Positions 33,458 to 41,854 of a DNA stretch of 48,114 bases are shown here, one piece after another; position 1 is the first letter of the stretch, and the number at the start of each line of letters is the position of its first letter. This stretch comes from an uncultured Mucilaginibacter sp. GTDB taxonomy: Bacteria; Bacteroidota; Bacteroidia; Sphingobacteriales; Sphingobacteriaceae. The notes below the pieces were generated by a model that saw only the letters and a list, made by a program, of their open reading frames with translations, was not told the origin of the DNA and searched no databases. The position numbers were made by a program, and so were the translations under genes. The stretch covers positions 1 through 48,114 of the forward strand of contig NZ_CAMLOV010000021.1 in NCBI RefSeq assembly GCF_946481715.1. The letters run 5' to 3'.

Positions 33458-34120
33458 ATGAAATTTAAATTTTTGAGTGTTGCCCTTGGTATTGTATTGT
33501 CGGCAACTGTATGGAGCGCTAATGCGCAAAAAAGCTATAACGAAGGGCTGCTAACCATTAAAACAACCGCAGGCGGGCAGGATATTGAAGTAAAGGAATA
33601 CTTCAGGCGCGATTCTACCGCTGCAATGTTTTCTGCCGGCCCGGCAAACCTTAAGCTTTTAGCAGATGCCAACTATAAATTTTTTGCTGTAATAGCTACC
33701 GTACCAAGTTTCAATGTAAAAAAAGCTGCCATTTATACACCTGCCGAAATTAACCAGGTTGTAAGCACTTTCCCTACACTGACATTTTCTCCATCAACCG
33801 AAACAAAACAGATATCGGGTTTTAAGTGCAAAAAAGTAGTGGCAACAGATACCAAGACTAAAAAAACGTACGATACCTGGATAACCAACGATATTGCATT
33901 GCCTGCGGCTGTTACAGACAAATATTACCTAACTATTGGCGGCTTCCCTGTACAATATACATCCTTCCAAACAGGGCCGGATGGTGTACTTATGGCTGCG
34001 GAGTATACAGTTACCGGTGTGTCTGATGAAAAAGCCCCTGCAGGTACTTTCGGCATAGCTCCGGATTATGATAAGATCACAAAAACTGAGCTCGAAGCCA
34101 TGTCGCGTGGTAAGCAATAA
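33458..34120 (+). CDS. Secreted protein of unknown function (DUF4412/GLPGLI-like)
   Basis: 220 residues from the ATG at 33458, with a clear signal peptide ending SANAQ. The segment TKQISGFKCKKVVATDTKTKKTYDTWITNDI and the later FPVQYTSFQTGPDGVLMAAEYTV resemble small periplasmic beta proteins of the GLPGLI/DUF4412 type, but I cannot assign the family firmly. It begins 59 bases after the SRPBCC gene, in the same direction, and may be its co-transcribed partner. Confidence 0.75.
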   Translation: MKFKFLSVALGIVLSATVWSANAQKSYNEGLLTIKTTAGGQDIEVKEYFRRDSTAAMFSAGPANLKLLADANYKFFAVIATVPSFNVKKAAIYTPAEINQVVSTFPTLTFSPSTETKQISGFKCKKVVATDTKTKKTYDTWITNDIALPAAVTDKYYLTIGGFPVQYTSFQTGPDGVLMAAEYTVTGVSDEKAPAGTFGIAPDYDKITKTELEAMSRGKQ

Positions 34121-34197
34121 CGTTATTTCGCCCTCCATCCGCATGGGTGCTCTTCATTGCTGTTAAGTTAAAGAGGAGCCATAAAAGTATATATCAG

Positions 34198-34261
34198 GCA
34201 AAGCCGCGAAGACGCAAAGGATCTTTAAGATTTCGGTTGCGGCCTTCGCGGCTTTGCGAGG
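34198..34261. repeat. GCAAAGCCGCGAAG hairpin repeat
   Basis: GCAAAGCCGCGAAGACGCAAAG at the left and CTTCGCGGCTTTGC at the right are complementary over 14 bases (CTTCGCGGCTTTGC with GCAAAGCCGCGAAG). The loop holds GATCTTTAAGATTT. It lies between convergent genes and may act as a terminator. Similar AAAGCCGCGAAGACGC words are common in bacterial intergenic repeats. Confidence 0.7.
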
Positions 34262-34299
34262 TGAAACAAGCTTAATTTAATCTTGGGGGCCAGAGCGGC

Positions 34300-34851
34300 T
34301 TAGCTTCGCTCTTCTAATAAGCTAACCGTATCTCGTAGCTTACCTATTCTTTTGGCCCAAACGCGTACAAATAAGTAAAGTTGAAATATTAAAACTACAC
34401 TCCCGGCGCCAACCAACATAAGTTTGCGCTGGTCGATTTTGATGGAGGATAGGAAGAAGTAACCAACTCCAGTGATCAGCATTATTCTTAGTATTACACT
34501 CGCCACAGCAAAACGTCTCAGGGAATTTATGCGGTTTCGTAGCGATGAACATATGTCCGGGCCTTCCACAAGTTCCTTTGATAATTGATAGCCGTAGACA
34601 TTGAGAATCATAGGTAGGATTACGGATATAATTACCACCGCGTTTGCAAGGATCGGTTTTTTATCCGCATCTAAGCCAGTAAAACAAACAAGAAGAAATA
34701 CCGACCAGCCGAGCAATTCTATTGTGAATTGTTTCCGGATGCCAATAAGTACCGGATGGCTTTTCGCTATAGTCATATCTCTAAGGCGGTCAATGTCAAT
34801 TTCTGGTGTTTTGATGCTTTTCCACTCCTTTTTTAATTCTTCAATTTGCAT
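34300..34851 (-). CDS. Membrane protein paired with the ECF sigma factor (possible anti-sigma)
   Basis: 183 residues. A cytosolic N-terminus of about 45 residues (MQIEELKKEWKSIKTPEIDI) is followed by four membrane helices and a basic C-terminus (RVWAKRIGKLRDTVSLLEERS). It starts three bases after the sigma factor stop. Gene order sigma factor then small membrane protein is the usual arrangement for a membrane anti-sigma, and this N-terminal type is common in Bacteroidetes. The role is inferred from position, not from a known anti-sigma domain. Confidence 0.8.
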   Translation of the reverse strand: MQIEELKKEWKSIKTPEIDIDRLRDMTIAKSHPVLIGIRKQFTIELLGWSVFLLVCFTGLDADKKPILANAVVIISVILPMILNVYGYQLSKELVEGPDICSSLRNRINSLRRFAVASVILRIMLITGVGYFFLSSIKIDQRKLMLVGAGSVVLIFQLYLFVRVWAKRIGKLRDTVSLLEERS

Positions 34852-34854
34852 GGT

Positions 34855-35328
34855 TTAAATCATTATTTTTCTTAACCTAATTTTAATCCTCGTAAGTTTT
34901 ACCCCAACGTTGCTTTCGCTGATGCCCAGTATTCCTGCTATTTCAAGATAACTTAGGTCATCAAGATACAAGGCAATCAGCGCCCGGTCGGCTTCGCTTA
35001 GTTGTTTTATGCCAGCCAGTAACTTTTCCTGTTTTTCGCTGGCTTCGTTATTAATGGCTTGAAATTGCACATCCGGCAGGTGCTCGGCCAAAGTAATACT
35101 CGGTTTGTTTTTCCTGAACGATGCCATAGCGGTATTCAGCGCAATTCGATAAAGCCACGTTGAAACTTTTGAGATGCCATTGAACGACGGGTACGAACGC
35201 CAAAGCTGGAAGATCACTTCCTGGAAAAGATCTTCGCGATCCTCCGGGCTATCGCGGTAAAGCCTGCATATCTTATGGATGATGCCCTGGTTAGCCTTTA
35301 TCACACTCAGAAATTCCTTTTCACTCAT
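34855..35328 (-). CDS. ECF-type RNA polymerase sigma factor
   Basis: 157 residues. Region 2 is at about 10-75 (DREDLFQEVIFQLWRSYPSFNGISKVSTWLYRIALNTAMASFRK) and region 4 at about 105-155 (SEADRALIALYLDDLSYLEIAGILGISESNVGVKLTRIKIRLRK). Short, lacks region 1 and 3, as expected. Directs RNA polymerase to a small regulon, probably controlled by the membrane protein encoded immediately downstream. Confidence 0.95.
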   Translation of the reverse strand: MSEKEFLSVIKANQGIIHKICRLYRDSPEDREDLFQEVIFQLWRSYPSFNGISKVSTWLYRIALNTAMASFRKNKPSITLAEHLPDVQFQAINNEASEKQEKLLAGIKQLSEADRALIALYLDDLSYLEIAGILGISESNVGVKLTRIKIRLRKIMI

Positions 35329-35459
35329 TATTAATCTGCGATGTCCTTTATTTTTTTCTCCTTTATCGGCGAGTAATCGTCCGCCACCTGCCTATTTACA
35401 TAGATGTTGTTAAAGTAACATTTTATTCCGGTCGCGTTATCGTGGCCTTTTTTATGAAA

Positions 35460-35675
35460 TTAATTTTCACTGCCATGCTTTTGCTGTTTGATTTTGCCGA
35501 GTTCCTTATTCATCATTGATATACTATCCCTCAATATTTGTTGCTGCTTAATTATTGCCGCAACCTTTTGTTCAAGTTCATGGTTTTTTATGTTCAGCCG
35601 TTTCTCAGGCGAAGATTCTGGTCCGCAGGATGTGGCGGATATTAATACAATTGTTAGGAATACGAAAGTTTTCAT
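35460..35675 (-). CDS. Small coiled-coil lipoprotein
   Basis: 71 residues. Signal MKTFVFLTIVLISATSC with a lipobox-like ATSC, then a charged heptad-rich helix (KNHELEQKVAAIIKQQQILRDSISMMNKELGKIKQQK) that should form a coiled coil. No domain recognised. It lies 132 bases upstream of the sigma factor in the same direction and may be co-regulated. Confidence 0.7.
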   Translation of the reverse strand: MKTFVFLTIVLISATSCGPESSPEKRLNIKNHELEQKVAAIIKQQQILRDSISMMNKELGKIKQQKHGSEN

Positions 35676-35874
35676 ATAAGCTTTTTAAACTGTTAGTTGT
35701 TTGCTTTTTAAAAAACTTACACATCGGGCAAATAATATTACTATTTAGCAGTTTGCAGTGGCAACGTCGAAATACAAAATCGCTTATCGTGCCAACCGAA
35801 AACTACCACCGCAACCGCTAACTGAAACTAATTCCTGCCACATCGGTTTATTATCATACCTTTACCGCTTACGC

Positions 35875-36234
35875 ATGGAAGAAAGAAAATACCTCACAAC
35901 CTGGAGAAGATATATCCCGGTTATCCGTCTGCATTTAAAGAGAAGCCTTACCGAAGAGCAAAGCTTTAAATTAAATATAACTGATTTTGAATCGGCGGGA
36001 GACCGCGGCAAATCAGGCTATACCTTTAATTTAACCATGGAAAATGGCAAGGTTACCAACAACATCAGCGGATCGGCCGTAGCGCGCGACCTGTACGAGG
36101 CCCTTAAAGCGGATGATGCCATCAAAGCCATTTTACAGGATAGGAGCATCAAAATATCGGTAGGGAAATCTTTCCTGCTGAGCATCAAAACAACGCACAT
36201 ATCAAGCTATAAAGCAGAAACGCCCCAGGAATAA
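35875..36234 (+). CDS. Small soluble protein of unknown function
   Basis: 119 residues from the ATG at 35875 (MEERKYLTTWRRYIPVIRLH); the frame remains open to 35758 but the extra stretch is basic and unlike a protein N-terminus. Mixed alpha/beta content with SGYTFNLTMENGKVTNNISGSAVARDLYEALKADDAIKAIL. No signal or known domain. The following histidine kinase begins 89 bases later. Confidence 0.7.
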   Translation: MEERKYLTTWRRYIPVIRLHLKRSLTEEQSFKLNITDFESAGDRGKSGYTFNLTMENGKVTNNISGSAVARDLYEALKADDAIKAILQDRSIKISVGKSFLLSIKTTHISSYKAETPQE

Positions 36235-36268
36235 GGGGTTTGGCCGGGAATAGACGTAATACGCCAAA

Positions 36269-36302
36269 TTTGTTTTAAAACTTCAACATTAAAACAACTT
36301 TG
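36269..36302 (+). promoter_or_regulatory. Candidate promoter of the PAS histidine kinase
   Basis: TTTG (36269-36272) and CAACTTTG (36295-36302; one mismatch to TAnnTTTG) are 22 bases apart. The TTG at 36300, which opens the longer frame, lies within this -7 element, so the ATG at 36324 is the preferred start. Confidence 0.45.
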
Positions 36303-36323
36303 GGGAATAAGCGTATTATTACT

Positions 36324-38354
36324 ATGTCTCAAATTTTTTCGGCCGGTAATGTAATTGCATTGCCCGGCACTGCTGCACCGGCAAATGAGAATTCATTCGC
36401 AGCCCACCTATTAAATAATTTACCCGTTGCTGTTTACAATTGCGATGCTGATGGCTATATAACATCTTATAACAGCGCAGCAGTAAAGCTTTGGGGCCGT
36501 GAGCCGCAAATTGGAAAAGACCTTTGGTACAGTTTATGGAAAACATACCATGTGGATGGCAGGCCCATGCCTACTGCAGATTGCCCAATGGCAAAAACGC
36601 TTAGCAGTGGCGTTGCTGTAGAAAATGAAGAGATCATAATTGAACGGCCGGATGGCAGCAGGCGGAACTTACTCCCCCACCCTGTACCCATTTACAGTGA
36701 TGGAAAACTAATTGGCGCAACCAATACCCTCATAGATATTACCGAATACAAAGCTGATGAAACCAAAGAAGCCGCGCTTGCTGCTATAATTGAATCATCG
36801 GAAGATGCTATTATTAGCAAAACGCTGGAAGGTATTATCACCAGTTGGAATAAAGGCGCCGAAAAATTGTTTGGCTACGCCGAGGCAGAAGTATTAGGCA
36901 AACATATCAGCATACTGATACCCCCAAACCGCCTGCAGGAAGAAACCCTTATTATTAACAAAATAAGCAATGCCGAAAAGGTTGACCACTTTGAAACCAT
37001 CCGGCTTACCAGCACCGGCACCGAAATACCTATTTCGCTTACCGTTTCGCCTATAAAAAACAAAAAGGGGGCGATCATCGGCGGCTCTAAAATTGCAAGG
37101 GATATCAGCCAGCAAAAACAGGCAGAAACCGATCTGCAACAGCATGCCAACAACCTGGAGATCCTAAACACAGTTGGGCAAGTTATATCGGCGGAACTCG
37201 ATATCGAAAATATCCTGCAAAAAGTAACCGATGCTTCCACCCAACTAACGGGGGCAGCATTTGGGGCGTTTTTTCATAACCTGGTAAACGAGGATGGCGA
37301 ATCGTATACGCTTTACGCCTTATCGGGCGCCCCGCGCGAGGCTTTTGAAAAGTTTGGCATGCCGCGTAATACCGCAATATTCCACCCCACCTTTAGCGGC
37401 CAGGGCGTTGTTAGGGTTGATGACGTTACAAAAGACCCGCGTTACGGCAAAAACCAACCGCACCATGGCATGCCTGAGGGGCATTTGCCGGTAGTAAGCT
37501 ACCTTGCTGTACCGGTAACCGCTAAATCGGGCGTTGTTTTAGGAGGCCTGTTTTTTGGCCACCCCGAACCCGCAAAATTTACAAGCGGCCACGAGATGCT
37601 GGTAACAGCCGTGGCAGCACAGGCATCGGTGGCGCTGGAAAATGCAAAGCTCTACAAAGAAATAACCATGCTCAATTCTAAAAAAGATGATTTTATTGGG
37701 ATGGCAAGCCACGAGCTGAAGACGCCCGTTACCAGCGTACAGGGTTATTTGCAGATAGTAGAACGCAGCCTGGGCAACGACGACCGCAATAAAGCATTTA
37801 TTGCCAAGGCCCGCAACCAGGTATCAAAACTGGCGGCTTTAATTTCCGACCTGCTGGATGTATCTAAAATACAAACAGGCAAACTTCCGTTTTCGTATAG
37901 CGAATTTGATGTGGAGTCCCTGGTTGCCGAAGTGGTTGATGTAATGCGCAACAGCCAAAACACGCACAAGATACAGCTGCAACAACGGGTTAACCATTTA
38001 ATGATAACCGCCGACCAGCAGCGCATAGAGCAGGTTATTATAAACCTGATATCCAATGCTATTAAATACTCGCCAAATGCCGGGGAAATAATTGTAAGTA
38101 CAGAAGCGTCAGCCACAGCATTACATGTATCGGTGCAGGATTTTGGTATAGGCATTGATGAACATCAGCTAAGCCGGATCTTCACCAGGTTTTACCGTGT
38201 TGAAAACCTGGCGGCACACATGTCTGGCCTGGGCATAGGGCTATACATCAGCCATGAGATAGTAAACCGCCACAGCGGAAAAATTTGGGTGGAAAGCACG
38301 CTTGGCAAGGGTTCAACCTTCCACTTCGAAATCCCTATAAACCACGAAGTATAG
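36324..38354 (+). CDS. PAS-PAS-GAF sensor histidine kinase
   Basis: 676 residues. A first PAS domain lies at about 22-135 (LPVAVYNCDADGYITSYN), a second at 140-255 (ALAAIIESSEDAIISKTLEGIITSWN, a typical PAS S-box) and a GAF domain at about 270-440. The HisKA domain has phosphoacceptor H463 in GMASHELKTPVTSVQGY, and the HATPase has NLISNAIKYSPN, DFGIGID and GLGIGLYIS. No membrane helix, so soluble. No response regulator is adjacent. The stop is one base from the stop of the opposite kinase. Confidence 0.93.
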   Translation: MSQIFSAGNVIALPGTAAPANENSFAAHLLNNLPVAVYNCDADGYITSYNSAAVKLWGREPQIGKDLWYSLWKTYHVDGRPMPTADCPMAKTLSSGVAVENEEIIIERPDGSRRNLLPHPVPIYSDGKLIGATNTLIDITEYKADETKEAALAAIIESSEDAIISKTLEGIITSWNKGAEKLFGYAEAEVLGKHISILIPPNRLQEETLIINKISNAEKVDHFETIRLTSTGTEIPISLTVSPIKNKKGAIIGGSKIARDISQQKQAETDLQQHANNLEILNTVGQVISAELDIENILQKVTDASTQLTGAAFGAFFHNLVNEDGESYTLYALSGAPREAFEKFGMPRNTAIFHPTFSGQGVVRVDDVTKDPRYGKNQPHHGMPEGHLPVVSYLAVPVTAKSGVVLGGLFFGHPEPAKFTSGHEMLVTAVAAQASVALENAKLYKEITMLNSKKDDFIGMASHELKTPVTSVQGYLQIVERSLGNDDRNKAFIAKARNQVSKLAALISDLLDVSKIQTGKLPFSYSEFDVESLVAEVVDVMRNSQNTHKIQLQQRVNHLMITADQQRIEQVIINLISNAIKYSPNAGEIIVSTEASATALHVSVQDFGIGIDEHQLSRIFTRFYRVENLAAHMSGLGIGLYISHEIVNRHSGKIWVESTLGKGSTFHFEIPINHEV

Positions 38355-38355
38355 C

Positions 38356-39561
38356 CTATTGCGCTTGTGGCAGTATTATTTCAAAATTAGCGCCCTGATT
38401 GGGTTGCGAATAAATGTGCATTGTTCCCTTAAGCGTATCAACCAGGTGCTTCACCAATGCCAGCCCAAAGCCATAGCCTTGTTCGCCGCTGGTGCCATCG
38501 GTAGAGGTAGCTTTGCCATTCAGTATGGTATCAATAGCTTCCGGGTTAAGGCCTACGCCGGTATCGGTTACGTTTATTTGTAACAGGTTTTGTGTTTCCT
38601 CTAATTTCAGGCTTAGGTCAACCGTTATTTTACCGTTTATGGGGGTAAATTTCATAGCGTTTGATACCAGGTTGCCCGTTATTTGCAGCAATTTGTTTTT
38701 ACTGAAGGGGACGGTAGCCGAGTTGGCCGAGGTGTTTATCACAAACGTTATGTTTTTATTTTTTGCCTGCGGGGTATAAAGTTTCTCCAGCTTGTCTTTA
38801 AAAACCAGCAGGTTAAATTCATCGCCCTTCAGGTCTTTTATTTTAGGGAGGTCGGTGCTTAGTATCTCATCGGCAAGTTCCAGTAACGAGCGGCCGCTGC
38901 GTTGGATAAGGTTGATAAACTCCAGCACCTCATCTATCTCGTTCTCCTGCCCCTGCTCGCTTATTACCTGCGCCAGCCCGATGATACCGCCCAGCGGACC
39001 GCGTATATCATGCGCCACCTTCTTTTTGATTTCGTTGGCCTCATGCAGTTTCGTTTTTAAGCCGGTGATAATTTTATGGGTAGTTAACCTGTTTACTATT
39101 TCATCGGCGATGATCTTCAGCAGTTCTATCTTCTCGGGCGATAGGGATTTCAAATCCCTGTCCAACACGCATAAAGCACCAAGGTTGTACCCTTCGTTTG
39201 TTTTTAGCGGGATGCCAAAATAGTATTTCAGCCTGGGCTCATCAACCACGTAAAATTTATCCTTAAAGCGCTCGTCGCCGGTAAGGTCTTTTACCTCAAA
39301 GTGCGGTTCGGGTACCGATATGGTGTACTGGCAAACCGAATCTTCGCGCGGCATCTGGTCTATATCCAGCCCATGGTTGGTCACCGTCCACTGCGTAAAC
39401 GAATCGATGAGGTTAACAAGTGAAATGGATGTGCCGGCAACTGTAGCGGCTAACCGGGCCAGGTCTTTAAACGTATCCTGGAAACTGGTGTAATCAAGGT
39501 CGTAATCTGATAGGCTAATAATTCTGCCCATCTCGTTTTGTGGGATCGGAGTAGTATGCAT
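38356..39561 (-). CDS. GAF-domain sensor histidine kinase
   Basis: 401 residues. The N-terminal GAF domain (about 25-165) has FQDTFKDLARLAATVAGTSISLVNLID and DEPRLKYYFGIPLKTNEGYNLGALCVLD. The HisKA helix carries H184 in KKVAHDIRGPLGGIIGLAQ. The HATPase domain has NLVSNAMKFTPING, DTGVGLNPEA and YGFGLALVKHLVD. Cytosolic, with no transmembrane helix. Convergent with the PAS kinase at a one-base distance. The GAF fold resembles the phytochrome-like GAF domains but no chromophore Cys is evident. Confidence 0.92.
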   Translation of the reverse strand: MHTTPIPQNEMGRIISLSDYDLDYTSFQDTFKDLARLAATVAGTSISLVNLIDSFTQWTVTNHGLDIDQMPREDSVCQYTISVPEPHFEVKDLTGDERFKDKFYVVDEPRLKYYFGIPLKTNEGYNLGALCVLDRDLKSLSPEKIELLKIIADEIVNRLTTHKIITGLKTKLHEANEIKKKVAHDIRGPLGGIIGLAQVISEQGQENEIDEVLEFINLIQRSGRSLLELADEILSTDLPKIKDLKGDEFNLLVFKDKLEKLYTPQAKNKNITFVINTSANSATVPFSKNKLLQITGNLVSNAMKFTPINGKITVDLSLKLEETQNLLQINVTDTGVGLNPEAIDTILNGKATSTDGTSGEQGYGFGLALVKHLVDTLKGTMHIYSQPNQGANFEIILPQAQ

Positions 39562-39660
39562 AAGTATAAATAGGGGCCTGCCACTAATTACGGATTTTTA
39601 TTTTTTTTGGATGTTGATTTTTCCGGAAAAAATAAAATAGCCGGAAATATTGCGCATCCA

Positions 39661-40407
39661 CTACCTGATATTCGGGAACTGCAGCCTGTATGAGATGGAA
39701 AATTTTTTTCCGTTTATCAGTACCGCCTGCTTCTCGTTTAAAGACGCATTTAGCTTTAAAAATTCCTCAAAATACTTCTTATCTAAATAAATGCTATATA
39801 AGCCCGGGTTTCGCTGAACGGTGGATTTATCTTTTAATCCCGGCCAAAGCGCAGGCCAGGGCAGTGGCTTTTCCGGGGAATGATCGTACCCGGTAAGCAT
39901 CAACTCCACCGAATCGGGCAGCCACTCTTTTTTATTTGCGTTATCAAAGTCTATTAGCTTATCATAAACTGCTAAAAAGCTTTTAGGTGTTTGTTTCCGC
40001 ACATCGCCATCCTTGCCACGCAGGTCGCCATAAACGTTCACCACTTTTACGCTGTCAAAATTCAGTATTAACTGGTTTGTGGGCTGGTCCGTCCAATCAC
40101 TTGCTTTGATATACCTCCGCTGCTTCATTAAGCTATCTGTTATACCAAAGGAAGTAATGGTTTTTTGCACTTCCTCCCTGGATAAATTAGCCTCGTAATA
40201 TTTTACGGTTTTATTTGCCCATTTTTTAAATATAACTTGCCCGTTTGGGTACATGGCGAAAGAAGGTACATCAGAGCCGATCACCATTAGCCAGGGGTCT
40301 GTTTCTATCAAAACAACAAGCGGGCTGCCATACTTTTCGTTGTAATTTTGGGCAGATAGTTTACAAGCAAAGGGCAAAACCAGCAGCAGAAGGAGGGCTT
40401 TTTTCAT
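39661..40407 (-). CDS. Secreted protein of unknown function
   Basis: 248 residues with a signal peptide (MKKALLLLLVLPFACKLSAQ) probably cut after LSA. The rest is soluble: PSFAMYPNGQVIFKKWANKTVKYYEANLSREEVQKTI in the middle and KDKSTVQRNPGLYSIYLDKKYFEEFLKL near the end. No family recognised. It follows the AhpD-like gene on the same strand, beyond a terminator-like hairpin. Confidence 0.75.
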   Translation of the reverse strand: MKKALLLLLVLPFACKLSAQNYNEKYGSPLVVLIETDPWLMVIGSDVPSFAMYPNGQVIFKKWANKTVKYYEANLSREEVQKTITSFGITDSLMKQRRYIKASDWTDQPTNQLILNFDSVKVVNVYGDLRGKDGDVRKQTPKSFLAVYDKLIDFDNANKKEWLPDSVELMLTGYDHSPEKPLPWPALWPGLKDKSTVQRNPGLYSIYLDKKYFEEFLKLNASLNEKQAVLINGKKFSISYRLQFPNIR

Positions 40408-40460
40408 ACAGGAACAAGGTTATGTGTAAATCTATCAAAATCCTTAAACCGGGCAAAAAA

Positions 40461-40513
40461 ACGCCGCAAAAAAAGAGACGCAAAATATTGCGTCTCTACG
40501 GGCTTAACGGCGC
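40461..40513. terminator. AGAGACGCAA hairpin, probable terminator of the AhpD-like gene
   Basis: AGAGACGCAA (40474-40483) and TTGCGTCTCT (40488-40497) form a perfect 10-base stem with loop AATA. An outer CGCCG/CGGCG pair (40462-40466 and 40508-40512) encloses it. Read on the minus strand it is followed by a run of seven T, fitting a terminator 24 bases after the AhpD-like stop. The GAGACGC stem is also a common dispersed repeat type. Confidence 0.7.
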
Positions 40514-40536
40514 AGTTTCCTGCGCCTGCAAAAATG

Positions 40537-40980
40537 TTATTTCTGCAATTCCGGCATTAACTCGGTGGTGATCCCTATCCTGTTCCAACCGTTAATGGCA
40601 ATGATGGCCATCAGCACCTGCGACAAGTACACCTCATCAAACAAAGCGGCCGCCCTATTATAGGTTTCGTTGGAAACATGGGTGCCGGCTATCAGCGTAA
40701 CTTCCTCGGTAAGTGCAAGGATGGCCTGCTCCTGCTCGTCGAAAAAGTTGGTATCGCGCCATGCGTTAAGGGCGTAAATGCGTTGCTCGGTTTCGCCTGC
40801 TTTGCGGGCATCGCGGCTGTGCATATCTATACAAAAGGCACAGCCGTTTAATTGCGATGCGCGGATCTTTATCAGGTCCTTATGCTTGTGCAATAGGCCG
40901 GTGCTTTCAACGTATTTTTCTAATGCAAGCATAGCGCGGTATGCTGCGGGTTCTGCGATGTTTACTTTTAATCTGCTCAT
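40537..40980 (-). CDS. AhpD-like carboxymuconolactone decarboxylase-family protein
   Basis: 147 residues from the ATG at 40980 (MSRLKVNIAEPAAYRAM); the longer frame adds a non-conserved stretch. AhpD-type redox motif C47-x2-C50-x3-H54 in NGCAFCIDMHSRDARKAGE, preceded by the conserved LIKIRASQLN. These proteins act in peroxide reduction or as unknown redox partners. The divergent-family neighbour is a Crp/Fnr regulator, a frequent pairing in Bacteroidetes. Confidence 0.92.
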   Translation of the reverse strand: MSRLKVNIAEPAAYRAMLALEKYVESTGLLHKHKDLIKIRASQLNGCAFCIDMHSRDARKAGETEQRIYALNAWRDTNFFDEQEQAILALTEEVTLIAGTHVSNETYNRAAALFDEVYLSQVLMAIIAINGWNRIGITTELMPELQK

Positions 40981-41118
40981 TTTGTTATTGTTTTTTGTTA
41001 TACCAAAGGTGAGCATTACCACAGGCTGGAAAAATGAACCGAGTTTAAGAAATGAACACGAATTGCACGAATTAAGGCGGATTTCACGAATTTTTAGCTG
41101 CGGGAAGGGCGATATTTT

Positions 41119-41251
41119 TAACCGCAGAGCACGCTGAGGGTGCGCAGAGGTCCACAGAGATTTGCAAGTTTGTTAATGAGTTTTTGAAAGCGAAATAATC
41201 ACCTGCCAGGCTCTGTGCCTCTCTGCGGTTTTCTCTGTTTCCTCTGCGGTT
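41119..41251. repeat. ACCGCAGAG word inverted repeat upstream of the AhpD-like gene
   Basis: Left arm: ACCGCAGAGCACGCTGAGGG then TGCGCAGAGGTCCACAGAG (41120-41159). Right arm: CTCTGTGCCTCTCTGCGG then TTTCCTCTGCGGTT (41211-41251). The arms are imperfect reverse complements around a 50-base A/T-rich loop. Just upstream, 41048-41094 repeats CACGAATT three times, a second word set. This is a widespread intergenic repeat type. Confidence 0.75.
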
Positions 41252-41262
41252 AAAAAAACAAC

Positions 41263-41835
41263 TCATACCTTCTTAGCCCTGAGCCTGCTTAAAAACTGCG
41301 GCGTAAAGCCCAGGTACGAGGCCAGCATATATTGCGGTACGCGCTGCACAAAAGCCGGGAAAAGGCTGGAAAAAGACCGGTAGCGCTCTTCATCATTTTG
41401 GTTGAAGATGTAGCCCACGCGGCGCTGCGCCGCTATGAATGATTTTTGCATCATAATACGGAAGTAACTCTCCAGCGCCGGTATTTTTTGGAACAGCTCC
41501 ACCCTGTCGCGTTCGTGCAGCAACAGCACATGCGTTTCTTCGATAGTTTGGATAAAAGTAGTTGCAGGTTGCTTATTCAGCAGGCTGTCCTGGTCGGCTA
41601 TCCACCAGCTTTCCAGCGCAAACTGGATGATCTGTTCGTTCAGTTTCTTATTTACGTAATACTGCCTCATTAAACCCTTCAGCACAAAATAATTACCGGT
41701 GCAATGGTAGCCGGGTTCCAGTACCACGGCTTTCTTTTTGTATTTCTTCAGTTCCATCCGGCCGCAAAGCAGCTCTTCTTCCGCTGGGGTTAAGGTAACG
41801 TAGCGTTTAATATGGGCAAGTAGTTCGGGGTACAT
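41263..41835 (-). CDS. Crp/Fnr-family transcriptional regulator
   Basis: 190 residues from the ATG at 41835 (MYPELLAHIKRYVTLT). A cyclic-nucleotide-like beta barrel spans about 15-110 (KKKAVVLEPGYHCTGNYFVLKGLMRQYYVN). A helical HTH domain at the end includes DEERYRSFSSLFPAFVQRVPQYMLASYLGFTPQFLSRLRAKK. This Bacteroidetes branch often lacks a known ligand. Probably regulates the neighbouring AhpD-like gene; the promoter element TATATTTG lies just upstream. Confidence 0.93.
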   Translation of the reverse strand: MYPELLAHIKRYVTLTPAEEELLCGRMELKKYKKKAVVLEPGYHCTGNYFVLKGLMRQYYVNKKLNEQIIQFALESWWIADQDSLLNKQPATTFIQTIEETHVLLLHERDRVELFQKIPALESYFRIMMQKSFIAAQRRVGYIFNQNDEERYRSFSSLFPAFVQRVPQYMLASYLGFTPQFLSRLRAKKV

Positions 41836-41841
41836 GGCAGG

Positions 41842-41849
41842 CAAATATA
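41842..41849 (-). promoter_or_regulatory. Candidate -7 element of the Crp/Fnr gene
   Basis: Minus-strand TATATTTG ends seven bases before the ATG at 41835, implying a very short or leaderless transcript. A possible TTTG -33 lies at 41875-41872 (22-base spacer), inside the preceding gene. Confidence 0.4.
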
Positions 41850-41854
41850 CCGCA

